From: Dyadobacter sp. CY345
GTDB lineage: Bacteria > Bacteroidota > Bacteroidia > Cytophagales > Spirosomataceae
Direction: 5' to 3'
DNA length: 64,000 nucleotides
Assembly: GCF_021502725.1 (NCBI RefSeq)
Contig: NZ_JAKFFS010000004.1
Location: 682,001-746,000, forward strand
Both the position numbers and the translations under genes were made by a program. Below are positions 1-8,238 of the stretch, one piece after another (position 1 is the first letter of the stretch; each line of letters opens with the position of its first letter). A model generated the notes under the pieces. The model saw nothing but the letters and a program-made list of their open reading frames with translations. It was not told the DNA's origin and did not search any database.

Positions 1-3000
1 GGATCTACGGCATAAAAATTTCGTCCGGTTGGTAAAATATGCGCCATGCCCCGAGTAGGCGCACCACTCGGACCGGCAGGAATATACCCGCCGGAAAGTC
101 CGTGCATGAGGTTGGTAATTTCTTCATCCGTCCGCGCCAGATTCGGTACCAGCTGGGTACAGACAAATTCCAGCACCAGCCGGATTCCTGCCAAACCAGT
201 CGTTGAAGGTGCCATATCCAGCGTTTCATACAAAACCTGATCAATGGATTCTGGATGAAAACGATGCTGGGCCAACACCCGGAACAAATGATTGTTCAGC
301 TCGTCAATAATTTCCATCGCATCCGCCGCCGTCACCACCGGCCTTCCGGCCAGCGACTGAAACTGCGGCGAAACGGAATCTATTTTCTGACCTTTTTTCT
401 GCAAAAGATCTTCTATTTCAAACCCAAAAAGCAAAGCCATTTCCGACTGCAAACCCGGCACCGTGGCGTTGGGCAGTCGGGTCAGCGCTTGCAGCATATC
501 AATCAGCGCGTCACCTTCCGGCATTTGTCCGAGCGTGTGCAAACCGTTGCGGATCTGCGCCGCGCCCAATTCACACAAATACCCGTCGATGTCCTCGATC
601 AGGTGGGCAATATCCTTTCCATCCATCTCCGCCAGACTCGCCGGCACACCTTCGGGCGTCATATCATCGTCCCAATCGTGCTTGTGATCGCCATGGTCAC
701 GGCTCCGCATCGCAGCCAGATCGGCATCCAGATTGGTCTGTTTGATCAGCTCCCAGATCTGTCTTTGCAGCAAAGGCAATTTCGAAGGATCCAGCGTTTC
801 CACCTGATAATATTCATCGACAAGCTGGGTCAGCTGCGCCAGTTCGCCATAACTGTCCGCGGAAGTCATGGGCGGCGTCAGGTGATCTACCACCACGGCA
901 TGGGCACGGCGTTTGGCTTGCGAACCTTCTCCGGGATCGTTGATGATAAAAGGATAAAAAAGCGGCAAATCACCCAAGATCGCATCCGGAAAACAGTTTT
1001 CCGACAACCCAATTCCTTTGCCCGGAAGCCATTCCAGCGTTCCGTGTTTGCCTACGTGCACAATCGCATCGGCACCCCAGCCATCACGTAGCCAGCGGTA
1101 TAGTGCATAATAATGATGCGTCGGTGCGAGATCCGGCTGGTGATAAATCGCATCCGGATCCATACCATAACCTCGTGGCGGTTGCAAGGCCACGAACGCA
1201 TTACCAAGTTCAAGTCCGGCGAGGGCAATATGGCCGTCATGGACATAAGTTTCGCCGGGCGCCTGTCCCCATTGTTTGTTTATTTTCTGGCGTAAAACTT
1301 CCGGTAATTCCTCAAACCAGCCCGCATATTTTTCAAACGAAACCTGACCGGCAGCGTTGGAAAGCTGTTCGGGTGTGAGGTAAGTCTGGTCGTAAGAACA
1401 GCGGTCAATTAACTGATGGATCAATTCCGTTCCGGTTGCTGGCAGGTTTTTAATCTGATAACCTTCCGCCTGCATTGCATGTAAAATATGCATCAACGAA
1501 GCCGGCGCATCGAGCCCGACCGCATTCCCGATCTGGGAAGCTTTGGTACTGGAATTGGTAAAAATAAAAGCAACTTTTTTCTCCGAATTTTTCAAATGGC
1601 GCAAACGGGCAAAACGTAGCGCAATTCCGGCCACGCGATCGATGCGGTTTTCGAGCGCTTCATATCCTTTTGCCTGTCTGTCTTTTTCCTTGAAAGAAAT
1701 CGGAACGGTGATAATCCGCCCGTCAAATTCCGGAATCGCAACATTCATAGCCGTATCCAAAGTACTCAACCCGCGACTGGAAGATTCCCAGGCATTGCGG
1801 TTCATAGTACTGGAAATAGCCTGGATAATCGGCACATTCAGCTGACTTAATGCTTTTTCGGCGCCGGTATTATCTGAACCTGCTTTTTGAATATCAGTAA
1901 TCGCCAGCGAAAGAGTATTGACCAAAACATCAATCTGCACATCTTTTTCACCATTGAAAAACTGGAAAGCAACGGGTTGTCCGGAAACCGGATCAGTCAC
2001 TTTGAGCGATGAGGTGAAAATGGGTAAAGCGTTCATGTCCAGATCTTCCAAAGCCCGGACCATTGCGTCGATAAAAGCCGTATTTCCACTTGTCCAGTGC
2101 GAGCGGTAAAAGGTAATTCCGGCTGTGGGCAGTTCTGGATTATATCTTTTGAGCCAATCAGAAAGATCAGCGTTTTCTGGTAGTTCCGGATGATAAATGC
2201 CATGTTCGGGCAAGGTAACCGGCGTTTCAGAACCAAACCCTGTCATTAATAAATGATCAGAAAGGTAATAAAGCAGCGAAGTGAAATTGGTATAACCGCC
2301 GGCTTGGAGATACAACATCGCATCATGCAAAATCGCTGGCGAAACCGTAGAAGCAGCGGCGAAATCAGGATTTAAGTCTCCCGTTCCGCTGACGACAATA
2401 AGATGCTGCCCATTTTTCTTTGCACGATTGATCAGTTCATTAAACCCGGGAATAGCACTGGGCCGACCGAGAATCCTGAGAATAATAATCTGTGCCGCCG
2501 CAATTTCGCCATCAAGCAACTGCTCCATCTGTGCTTCACTTTTCACAGCCATCAGGTTGATACCTAATGTTTTAGGGAAATCATCCGGTAAATCCTGAAT
2601 GGTTCGGTGCAATGTTAGCAGATCGGTACCGGCATGGGTAAGGAATACAATTCCTTCCGTAGGCATAGGCGTCTGCCCGATTTTTGTGGAAGCTTCCGAG
2701 CCTTTCCAGGTATAAAATTGAAATACATTTTCCGACAATTCTGCTGGCGGAACGAGAAAGCGATCGGCCGCGATCATGCTGTCGATATAATCAAAAATGG
2801 CAATAATCTGCCAGTCGCTGTTCACCGAATGAAACCAGACAGAATTCCCATCAAACAAAAGCGTAACCACATTTGCCAACGTACACGGACCGAGGCAACC
2901 ACCTTTGGTCATATGCATCACATTCCGCATTTTCCGGCGCAGCCATTCACTTTTGTACAATTCAACCGGGATCGGTGCATACCCGCGATCCACCCGACCG

Positions 3001-3104
3001 CAGCAGCAAGCGTTATAACAATAAGACAGATGTCCCCGGCGCTGTACAAGATTGATGGCTTTCCCGTCTGCGCGGGTAATACGTTGGCGTTTAATTTCTG
3101 ACAT
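1..3104 (-). CDS. cobN: Cobaltochelatase subunit CobN, 5' part, with N-terminal 2Fe-2S ferredoxin-like domain
   Basis: The frame is open from an ATG at 3104 to the window edge, giving about 1034 residues; the C-terminus lies outside. CobN is the large subunit that inserts cobalt into hydrogenobyrinic acid a,c-diamide in aerobic B12 synthesis. Most of the protein matches the CobN/magnesium chelatase H family, with blocks such as HVGKHGTLEWLPGKG near residue 680 and FIINDPGEGSQAKRR shortly after. Residues 1 to about 110 are not CobN-like. They carry Cys29, Cys33-35 and a GGCLGPC block (Cys70, Cys74), resembling thioredoxin-fold 2Fe-2S ferredoxins. The two parts are in one frame, so this looks like a fusion. 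The family call is strong; the cluster assignment rests on cysteine pattern only. Confidence 0.9.
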   Translation of the reverse strand, partial: MSEIKRQRITRADGKAINLVQRRGHLSYCYNACCCGRVDRGYAPIPVELYKSEWLRRKMRNVMHMTKGGCLGPCTLANVVTLLFDGNSVWFHSVNSDWQIIAIFDYIDSMIAADRFLVPPAELSENVFQFYTWKGSEASTKIGQTPMPTEGIVFLTHAGTDLLTLHRTIQDLPDDFPKTLGINLMAVKSEAQMEQLLDGEIAAAQIIILRILGRPSAIPGFNELINRAKKNGQHLIVVSGTGDLNPDFAAASTVSPAILHDAMLYLQAGGYTNFTSLLYYLSDHLLMTGFGSETPVTLPEHGIYHPELPENADLSDWLKRYNPELPTAGITFYRSHWTSGNTAFIDAMVRALEDLDMNALPIFTSSLKVTDPVSGQPVAFQFFNGEKDVQIDVLVNTLSLAITDIQKAGSDNTGAEKALSQLNVPIIQAISSTMNRNAWESSSRGLSTLDTAMNVAIPEFDGRIITVPISFKEKDRQAKGYEALENRIDRVAGIALRFARLRHLKNSEKKVAFIFTNSSTKASQIGNAVGLDAPASLMHILHAMQAEGYQIKNLPATGTELIHQLIDRCSYDQTYLTPEQLSNAAGQVSFEKYAGWFEELPEVLRQKINKQWGQAPGETYVHDGHIALAGLELGNAFVALQPPRGYGMDPDAIYHQPDLAPTHHYYALYRWLRDGWGADAIVHVGKHGTLEWLPGKGIGLSENCFPDAILGDLPLFYPFIINDPGEGSQAKRRAHAVVVDHLTPPMTSADSYGELAQLTQLVDEYYQVETLDPSKLPLLQRQIWELIKQTNLDADLAAMRSRDHGDHKHDWDDDMTPEGVPASLAEMDGKDIAHLIEDIDGYLCELGAAQIRNGLHTLGQMPEGDALIDMLQALTRLPNATVPGLQSEMALLFGFEIEDLLQKKGQKIDSVSPQFQSLAGRPVVTAADAMEIIDELNNHLFRVLAQHRFHPESIDQVLYETLDMAPSTTGLAGIRLVLEFVCTQLVPNLARTDEEITNLMHGLSGGYIPAGPSGAPTRGMAHILPTGRNFYAVD

Positions 3105-3115
3105 AAGTTGTTAAG

Positions 3116-3219
3116 ATTTCACGCAAAGCAAAAAAGCGGACGTCGCGCGGGTTGGGCGCAAAGGCCGCAAAGCTTTTATCTTTGTGGTCTTTGCTTGTCT
3201 TATCTGCTTTGCGTGAAAT
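3116..3219. repeat. Palindromic intergenic repeat, family A copy 1
   Basis: Perfect 15-bp terminal inverted arms (ATTTCACGCAAAGCA at 3116-3130 and its complement at 3205-3219) enclose a GC-rich centre. A second copy lies at 4253-4347 in the opposite orientation, judged from the shared inner block AAGCGGACGYCGCGCGGGT. It starts 11 bp upstream of the cobN start codon. It has no coding capacity and resembles repeats of the CGCAAAG type scattered through many Bacteroidota genomes. Confidence 0.8.
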
Positions 3220-3240
3220 ATTTACTGCATTTTGTTGATA

Positions 3241-3271
3241 AAAAGAAAGACTCCGGGGTAGGAGCCTTTTT
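3241..3271 (-). terminator. Intrinsic terminator after the Rpn-type gene
   Basis: On the minus strand a stem GGCTCC/GGAGTC (3249-3254 and 3261-3266, with one G-U pair) is followed by a T-rich tract. It lies about 40 bp past the stop of the 3313-4227 gene. A T-run also follows on the plus strand, so it may act both ways. Confidence 0.55.
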
Positions 3272-3312
3272 AGGTTGTTGGTGTGTAAGGTGTCGAAAGA
3301 AAGTTTAAAAGG

Positions 3313-4227
3313 CTATTTTGAAGCAATTGTATTTTGCACAAATGCTTCGGAAACTTTAACCAAACCAGCAATTTGAGAAACAGTATAATTACCTGTTTCC
3401 CATAGACTTATGATGAATGAGATGGTTGCTTTTTCAACCCCTTCATCCAACCCTAAAAGTCTTCCTTCTTTTTCTCCTTCCTTCTTCGCCTTATCGAGTA
3501 CCATTTCTCTAATTCCCATACTATTTTGATTTCCGGTTAGCTCTCCAATTTCTTTATCAAATTTAACATTATATCCTTGATCTGCAAAGGTTATATAGCG
3601 TTGTAAAAAGATCAGCAGATCATCTATTTTCTTCTTTGGAATCTTCCGCCTGAGCAAATTTTTGGCCAGCGAATATTTCAGATCAAACAAACTCTCATCA
3701 TCCAGCTTTTTCTTTTTTAATGCTAGTAATACCGTTAATATAACGATGGCAAAGGGATTTTCATTTTCAATCAGTACTGTTTCATCCTGCTCGATGATTT
3801 TATATGTATTGAATTCATAAATGATTTTTGAACCGAGGTACTTGTATCCATAAATGGCCGGATGAAATTTCTTGTTCGCATCAGTGAAAATGGCGATTGC
3901 CGTTACCGGTTTTCCATACTTGTCGAGAATACGGTAAAAGTATGTGAACATGCGCTTGGCGAAATCTTTATCGTCATATCCCTGTACTTCAATGTGTACT
4001 AAAATCCAGTCCTCCTTTCCGGTTTTGGTATAAACTTTCACAAGCTTATCCACAAACTTCGGCGCTTCTATTTCTTCGGTTGGGAAGAGCTGTTCAAGTT
4101 CTTTATCTAAAAACTGAAAACCTCTTTCCAGGTCGAAAAGCTTTTCGGCGTCTTCGAAGAAGAATTTTAGGAAATCATCGCAGATATTTTCGAGTATGCC
4201 TTTCCATAGTGTGTCGTCTTTGTTCAT
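3313..4227 (-). CDS. Rpn-family recombination-promoting nuclease/putative transposase (PD-(D/E)XK)
   Basis: A 304-residue cytosolic protein. The segment WILVHIEVQGYDDKDFAKRMF near residue 75 matches the E-x-Q core of Rpn (YhgA-like) PD-(D/E)XK nucleases, and the C-terminal helical part with EKEGRLLGLDEGVEKA is typical of the Bacteroidota members. Characterised Rpn proteins are DNA endonucleases that raise RecA-independent recombination. The gene sits among cobalamin genes with no functional link to them, is rich in Lys/Glu/Ile codons, and is bracketed by two inverted copies of a 100-bp palindrome (3116-3219, 4253-4347), which suggests it arrived as a unit. Catalysis is inferred from family only. 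Confidence 0.8.
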   Translation of the reverse strand: MNKDDTLWKGILENICDDFLKFFFEDAEKLFDLERGFQFLDKELEQLFPTEEIEAPKFVDKLVKVYTKTGKEDWILVHIEVQGYDDKDFAKRMFTYFYRILDKYGKPVTAIAIFTDANKKFHPAIYGYKYLGSKIIYEFNTYKIIEQDETVLIENENPFAIVILTVLLALKKKKLDDESLFDLKYSLAKNLLRRKIPKKKIDDLLIFLQRYITFADQGYNVKFDKEIGELTGNQNSMGIREMVLDKAKKEGEKEGRLLGLDEGVEKATISFIISLWETGNYTVSQIAGLVKVSEAFVQNTIASK

Positions 4228-4252
4228 TTTTAAATTTAGATGTGTGTTGTTT

Positions 4253-4347
4253 TTTCATGCAAAGCAAAAAAGGGGAAAACGCAAAGGAAAACTTAGCGTG
4301 CTTCGAGTTTTACCCGCGCGGCGTCCGCTTACCTGCTTTGCGTGAAA
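4253..4347. repeat. Palindromic intergenic repeat, family A copy 2 (inverted)
   Basis: Arms at 4253-4266 and 4334-4347 (TTTCATGCAAAGCA / TGCTTTGCGTGAAA) are inverted with one mismatch. The inner GCGGACG-CCGCGCGGGT block is shared with the copy at 3116-3219 but in the opposite orientation. The stop codon and last six residues of the cobB gene lie inside the right arm. Confidence 0.8.
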
Positions 4348-5678
4348 CCTTTTGACGCGCAATTTTCCAATAAGTATTCAATGAAGCCAAGATTTTCTCC
4401 CCAATACAAGTGAACATAGGATGCAAACGTATTCAGTTTCCGGAAAAGCTGCGTTTCCACCTTAATTCCCTTAGCATTTTTAATAATGACAGATTCAGCA
4501 CGCAAAGCATTTTTCACAAACCGGGAATAATGAAATTCATGTCCTTTTAATTCAAGATCATTCCACAGAACCGTCCGATATCCTAAGGTCAACTTTGAAT
4601 TTTCCATAGAAGTCGTACAATCCAGAACGCCAGCCATTGGAAAATTCAAGCCTTCGGAAATAATAATTACCTCTCCCAAATACATCAAACCGCCACATTC
4701 TGCAAAAGTCAATCCGCCATTTAAACAGTAAGATTTAATACTTTCAAGCATTGTTTTATTTTCACTTAATGCATCAGCAAATAATTCCGGATATCCACCA
4801 GGCAGGTATAAGAAGTCAGTTTCAGGAAGTTCCTTATCATGTATCGGACTGAAAAACGTAATCTCGCCGAAGGATGTAAGTACTTCAATATTTTGATGAT
4901 AAGTAAAAGTAAACGCTTCGTCCCGGGCGATGGCTATTTTATATTTTTTAGCTGAAACAGGATTTTTAGATACGGTTATTGACCTAGTTTCTGGAAAAAT
5001 TTCTCTCGTAGAAATTTCCAGTAGCCGGTCTATATTAATCGTTTTAGGAATTTCTTCGGCCAATTTTTCAATAATACTTTCATAATCCGTTTCAGCAGAA
5101 ATGTGTAATCCCAGATGCCTGGAAGGAATTGACAGCGCTTCGTTTTTTGGTAAATAACCAAGAGCTTCAATACCAACTTCTTCACAAGCTTCTTGTAAAA
5201 ACCGGTAATGCGAAGCGGTACTGACAAAGTTGAAAATCGCCCCGACAACAGAAATGCCTTTATAGAAATTTTTAAAACCATATAACAAAGGTGCCGCAGA
5301 ATATGCCATTGATTTGGCATTGATTACCAGAATCACCGGAATGTCTAGCAATTCAGCAATAGCAGCACTGCTTCCCTTCATTTTATCCGCACCATCAAAA
5401 AGTCCCATAACACCTTCTGTCACCGAAACATCAGCTTTCTCAGAATACTGTTTATAAATATCTCGGACATGAGCTTCCGAAGCCATGAAAGTATCCAGAT
5501 TTATTCCCGGATTTCCTGATGCGGTTGTATGGTGTTGTGTATCAATATAATCCGGCCCACATTTGAATGGCTGAACGTTCAATCCCCGGTTTTTCAAAGC
5601 CCGTAAAAGGCCGAGGGTAAGGGTGGTCTTACCGGAATTACTGGAAGGAGCTGAAATGAGGAAATGAGAATTTTGCAT
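4329..5678 (-). CDS. cobB: Cobyrinate a,c-diamide synthase (CobB/CbiA)
   Basis: 449 residues, normal family length. The enzyme amidates the a and c side chains of the corrin ring using glutamine and ATP, in the cytoplasm. Visible are the N-terminal P-loop SAPSSNSGKTTLTLG (residues 8-22) of the dethiobiotin-synthetase-like domain and a C-terminal class I glutamine amidotransferase domain, with the nucleophile Cys in TFAECGGLMYLGE near residue 330 and the catalytic His in YVHLYWGE near 425. It precedes the cobN gene on the same strand, interrupted by the Rpn-type gene. The last residues (GFTQSR) and the stop codon are encoded by the family A repeat. Whether the substrate is cobyrinate or hydrogenobyrinate cannot be told; the presence of CobN favours the aerobic form. 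Confidence 0.93.
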   Translation of the reverse strand: MQNSHFLISAPSSNSGKTTLTLGLLRALKNRGLNVQPFKCGPDYIDTQHHTTASGNPGINLDTFMASEAHVRDIYKQYSEKADVSVTEGVMGLFDGADKMKGSSAAIAELLDIPVILVINAKSMAYSAAPLLYGFKNFYKGISVVGAIFNFVSTASHYRFLQEACEEVGIEALGYLPKNEALSIPSRHLGLHISAETDYESIIEKLAEEIPKTINIDRLLEISTREIFPETRSITVSKNPVSAKKYKIAIARDEAFTFTYHQNIEVLTSFGEITFFSPIHDKELPETDFLYLPGGYPELFADALSENKTMLESIKSYCLNGGLTFAECGGLMYLGEVIIISEGLNFPMAGVLDCTTSMENSKLTLGYRTVLWNDLELKGHEFHYSRFVKNALRAESVIIKNAKGIKVETQLFRKLNTFASYVHLYWGENLGFIEYLLENCASKGFTQSR

Positions 5679-5686
5679 GTTTTTTT

Positions 5687-5806
5687 AGGTTACACAGAGG
5701 GCCACAGAGGTAAGGGGAGATACACAGAGTTTTATTTGAGAATTACTTAGATAAAGAAAAAACTCTGTGTATCTCTTTTTTTACTCTGTGTGCCTCTGTG
5801 TAACCT
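5687..5806. repeat. Palindromic intergenic repeat, family B (ACACAGAG type)
   Basis: The left part (5687-5733) and right part (5758-5806) are imperfect reverse complements built from GTTACACAGAGG, CACAGAG and GATACACAGAGTTTT blocks. The element fills almost the whole gap between the CocE-like gene and cobB, starting at the stop codon of the former and ending 9 bp before the start codon of the latter. Similar CACAGAG repeats occur in many unrelated bacterial genomes. Confidence 0.8.
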
Positions 5807-7682
5807 ACCGTTTCAGAACAGGCAATATTAAGTTGCTACTGTTTTTTATGTCGTGGTGAACCGTGATTTTGGCGGATTGGAAATCTGATTCGTTGGCTTC
5901 GAAGATGTTTATGAATTTTTGCGGATTACGGTCAACCAAGGGGAACCAGCTGCTTTGGATTTGTACCATTAGGCGGTGTCCTTTTTTGAACGTATGTGCA
6001 ACTTCATTCAGTTTGAAAGACACTTTTTCAACCTTATCTTTTACAAACGGCTCCGGTTTTGAGAAGCTGTTACGGAATTTTCCACGGAATACTTCTGCCC
6101 GTACCATTTGTTGGTAACCACTCATATTCATTGGTTTCGGTTGTCCGCGCTGCACTTGTGCCGGCAAACTATCCGGCCATACGTCAATGACTTTTACAAC
6201 AAAATCAGCATCCGTTCCGGTGATGGAGACAAAAAGGTTGGCTGTGATTTCTCCTGTCAAAGTCAGGTCTGAGGTTAAAGAATCTGTTTGAAAATAGATC
6301 ACATCCGGGCGGCGGGAGGCAAAACGCTGATCTTCGGCCATGTATTTATTATTCCGGTCGCCACTGATTTCGTTGGTATAGGGAACAGGTTTGGCAGGAT
6401 CACTGATATATTCGGTAACCGCTTTTGCCACTTTCGGTTTTTCAGCAGAAAGTTTTCCTTTGGATTGGAAATAAAATGTTTCCGGCTGACTGTTTTTTGG
6501 CGGCCAGACATCATAATTTCTCCACTTGTTAGAACCCGTTTCAAAAACAGTCGCTTCAGCCTGATTGAACTCGCCTTTATCTTTCAAATAAAAATTGAAA
6601 AATTTGGTTTCAATTTCGTTTTGGTAATACTGGTTTAAATCTGCTCCAAACTGATAATCTGCAAACGATTTCCAGCTTGGAGAAGCCCAGCCGCCGTGTG
6701 TCCAGGGCCCCATGACCAATCGCGTATTGTTGTTCGGTGACTGCTTTTCAATCGCTGAATACGTTTTCAAAGCACCGTACAAATCTTCCGCATCAAACCA
6801 GCCTCCAACAACCATCACCGCTGGTTTGATATTGTTCAAGTGCTTTTTGATATTTCTGGACTGCCAGAATTCGTCGTAAGTATCGTGGGATGTAACTTGT
6901 CTCCACACACTGTTTGGATCTGAAAAGTAGGCATTGGTATTAGCTTTTTTCAATGGACCGAAATCAAGGAAATATTGATACGCATCACTGAAATCAGCAT
7001 TGAAAAATGGTTTGTAACTTTCTCCGTTAGCACTTTTCGGACCGTCGAAATGGCTGTAAAAACCATAATTATCCATCAGGAAAAATGCACCGTTGTGGTT
7101 ACAATCGTCACCTAAAAATTCGTCCGACATAGGTGCTTGCGGCGAAACTGCTTTCAAAGCCGGGTGTGCATCAGGTAAGGCTGCTGACGAATAATAACCC
7201 GGAAAGGAAATTCCGTAAATCCCGACCTTGCCATTGGAAGCGGTATTTTTCAAAAGCCATTCAATCGTATCATAAGTATCACTCGATTCATCGACATCTT
7301 TATTTGTCTTTTTATTATCGATCGCCGGTGTCATTTCCCGGAAATTTCCTTCGCTTTTATATCGGCCGCGGGCATCCTGATAAACGAAAATGTATTTTTC
7401 TTTCATCAAAATCCCATTTGGTCCAATTCGTGGACGGTAATTATTCACGCCGTACGGGCGACAGGAATATGGCGTCCGCTGCATCAAAATCGGGTAATTT
7501 TCATCATTATCTCTTGGCGTATAAATGGCAGTATATAACTTCACACCATCCCGCATTTCGATGAACTGTTCTGTTTTTTGATAGTTTTTCCTGACCCAAC
7601 CTGTGTCGGGCATGGCAGCATTTTGCGCGTTTGAAAGCAGTGGAAGTAAAAATAAAAAGAGGTAAAAAAATCTTTGCTTCAT
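5805..7682 (-). CDS. CocE/NonD-family hydrolase (X-Pro dipeptidyl-peptidase S15-like), secreted
   Basis: A 625-residue serine hydrolase. A signal peptide (KQRFFYLFLFLLPLLSNAQ) sends it to the periplasm or beyond. The alpha/beta hydrolase domain has YQDARGRYKSEG near residue 101, the nucleophile elbow GISFPG (Ser159), a likely acid in GGWFDAEDLYG and the catalytic His in MGPWTHGGW. The C-terminal third is the jelly-roll domain of the X-Pro peptidase S15/CocE class. Members cleave acyl esters, glutaryl-7-ACA or X-Pro peptides; the substrate here cannot be predicted. It shares strand with cobB but is separated by the family B repeat, so co-transcription with the cobalamin genes is uncertain. Confidence 0.88.
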   Translation of the reverse strand: MKQRFFYLFLFLLPLLSNAQNAAMPDTGWVRKNYQKTEQFIEMRDGVKLYTAIYTPRDNDENYPILMQRTPYSCRPYGVNNYRPRIGPNGILMKEKYIFVYQDARGRYKSEGNFREMTPAIDNKKTNKDVDESSDTYDTIEWLLKNTASNGKVGIYGISFPGYYSSAALPDAHPALKAVSPQAPMSDEFLGDDCNHNGAFFLMDNYGFYSHFDGPKSANGESYKPFFNADFSDAYQYFLDFGPLKKANTNAYFSDPNSVWRQVTSHDTYDEFWQSRNIKKHLNNIKPAVMVVGGWFDAEDLYGALKTYSAIEKQSPNNNTRLVMGPWTHGGWASPSWKSFADYQFGADLNQYYQNEIETKFFNFYLKDKGEFNQAEATVFETGSNKWRNYDVWPPKNSQPETFYFQSKGKLSAEKPKVAKAVTEYISDPAKPVPYTNEISGDRNNKYMAEDQRFASRRPDVIYFQTDSLTSDLTLTGEITANLFVSITGTDADFVVKVIDVWPDSLPAQVQRGQPKPMNMSGYQQMVRAEVFRGKFRNSFSKPEPFVKDKVEKVSFKLNEVAHTFKKGHRLMVQIQSSWFPLVDRNPQKFINIFEANESDFQSAKITVHHDIKNSSNLILPVLKR

Positions 7683-7803
7683 AGGAGTCAGCGATTGGCG
7701 TTAGTCGGTATGGTGACAAATTTACATGAAGAATTGGGTTTGTTGGTATTGGCGGATTTTACAATGGTTACAAAATAATTCAATCATCTATAAAATTTAA
7801 TAG

Positions 7804-7811
7804 TATGTTTG
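7804..7811 (+). promoter_or_regulatory. Candidate minus-7 promoter element of the cobalamin transcript
   Basis: TATGTTTG fits the Bacteroidota TAnnTTTG minus-7 consensus and sits just before the first riboswitch helix, so transcription would start near 7818. No clear minus-33 TTG at the usual spacing was seen. Confidence 0.5.
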
Positions 7812-7815
7812 CAGC

Positions 7816-8085
7816 CGTTAAGTGGTGTGTGAAGCAATATTTGCTTTACACTTAAAAGGGAATCCGGTGAGAATCCGGAGTAGTACCCGCTGCTGTAAGT
7901 TCACTAAAAAAGTCACAACATTTTTGCCACTGGGGAATAATGTTGAATGATAGAATTGGTGAATGAGTGAATGATGGAGTGAGCCAGATCATGGCGTTTT
8001 CCACCATTTTATCATTCTCTCATTCAAAATTCAACATTGTACCGGGAAGGCGTTGGGAGACTGAACGAGCCAGAAGACCTGCCAA
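7816..8085 (+). promoter_or_regulatory. Cobalamin riboswitch (AdoCbl/B12 aptamer) with enlarged variable arm
   Basis: The conserved blocks appear in order: GGGAATCCGGTGAGAATCC (from 7858), CCCGCTGCTGTAA (7886-7898), GCCACTG (7926-7932), GGGAAGGC (8044-8051) and GAGCCAGAAGACCTGCC (8067-8083). These are the family's core, including the B12 box. It leads the metal transporter and TonB-dependent receptor genes; high cobalamin should turn them off. Between GCCACTG and GGGAAGGC, where a short variable helix is usual, there is a 100-nt self-complementary insertion (7939-8038). Confidence 0.93.
7939..8038. repeat. 100-bp palindromic insertion inside the riboswitch
   Basis: Arms pair as AATGTTGAAT (7939-7948) with 8029-8038, TGAATGAG (7960-7967) with 8019-8026, and GAATGAT (7969-7975) with 8011-8017. 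A small apical hairpin GCCA/TGGC lies at 7983-7995. The left arm has an 11-nt bulge. GAATGA-rich palindromes of this look are a typical form of small non-coding repeats, so this may be a MITE- or REP-like insertion that extends a riboswitch arm without breaking the core. Confidence 0.7.
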
Positions 8086-8181
8086 TTTACATCATATTCG
8101 GAATGCTTTCGGGAAAAAAGGCGTGAGGTTACTGGTTTGACAGCGGTATTTTGTTGTCAGGTTTCTTCGTATTGTATTTTC

Positions 8182-8229
8182 CATAAGTTGCCCGTTGTGT
8201 AATAAACGGGTTTTTCTCAATAACTTATG
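8182..8229 (+). terminator. Probable riboswitch expression platform / intrinsic terminator
   Basis: A stem CCCGTT/AACGGG (8191-8196, 8205-8210) is followed by TTTTT. An outer pair CATAAGTT/AACTTATG (8182-8189, 8222-8229) encloses it and ends 9 bp before the transporter start codon. Either termination or ribosome-site masking could carry the riboswitch output. Confidence 0.6.
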
Positions 8230-8238
8230 TGAAAGGAA

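Noticed and set aside
255..1091. A 278-residue plus-strand frame opposite cobN
   Set aside because: It is the complement of the cobN coding frame, Arg/His/Gln-rich and without family features.
2634..3101. A 155-residue plus-strand frame at the cobN 5' end
   Set aside because: Antisense shadow of the ferredoxin-like domain of CobN.
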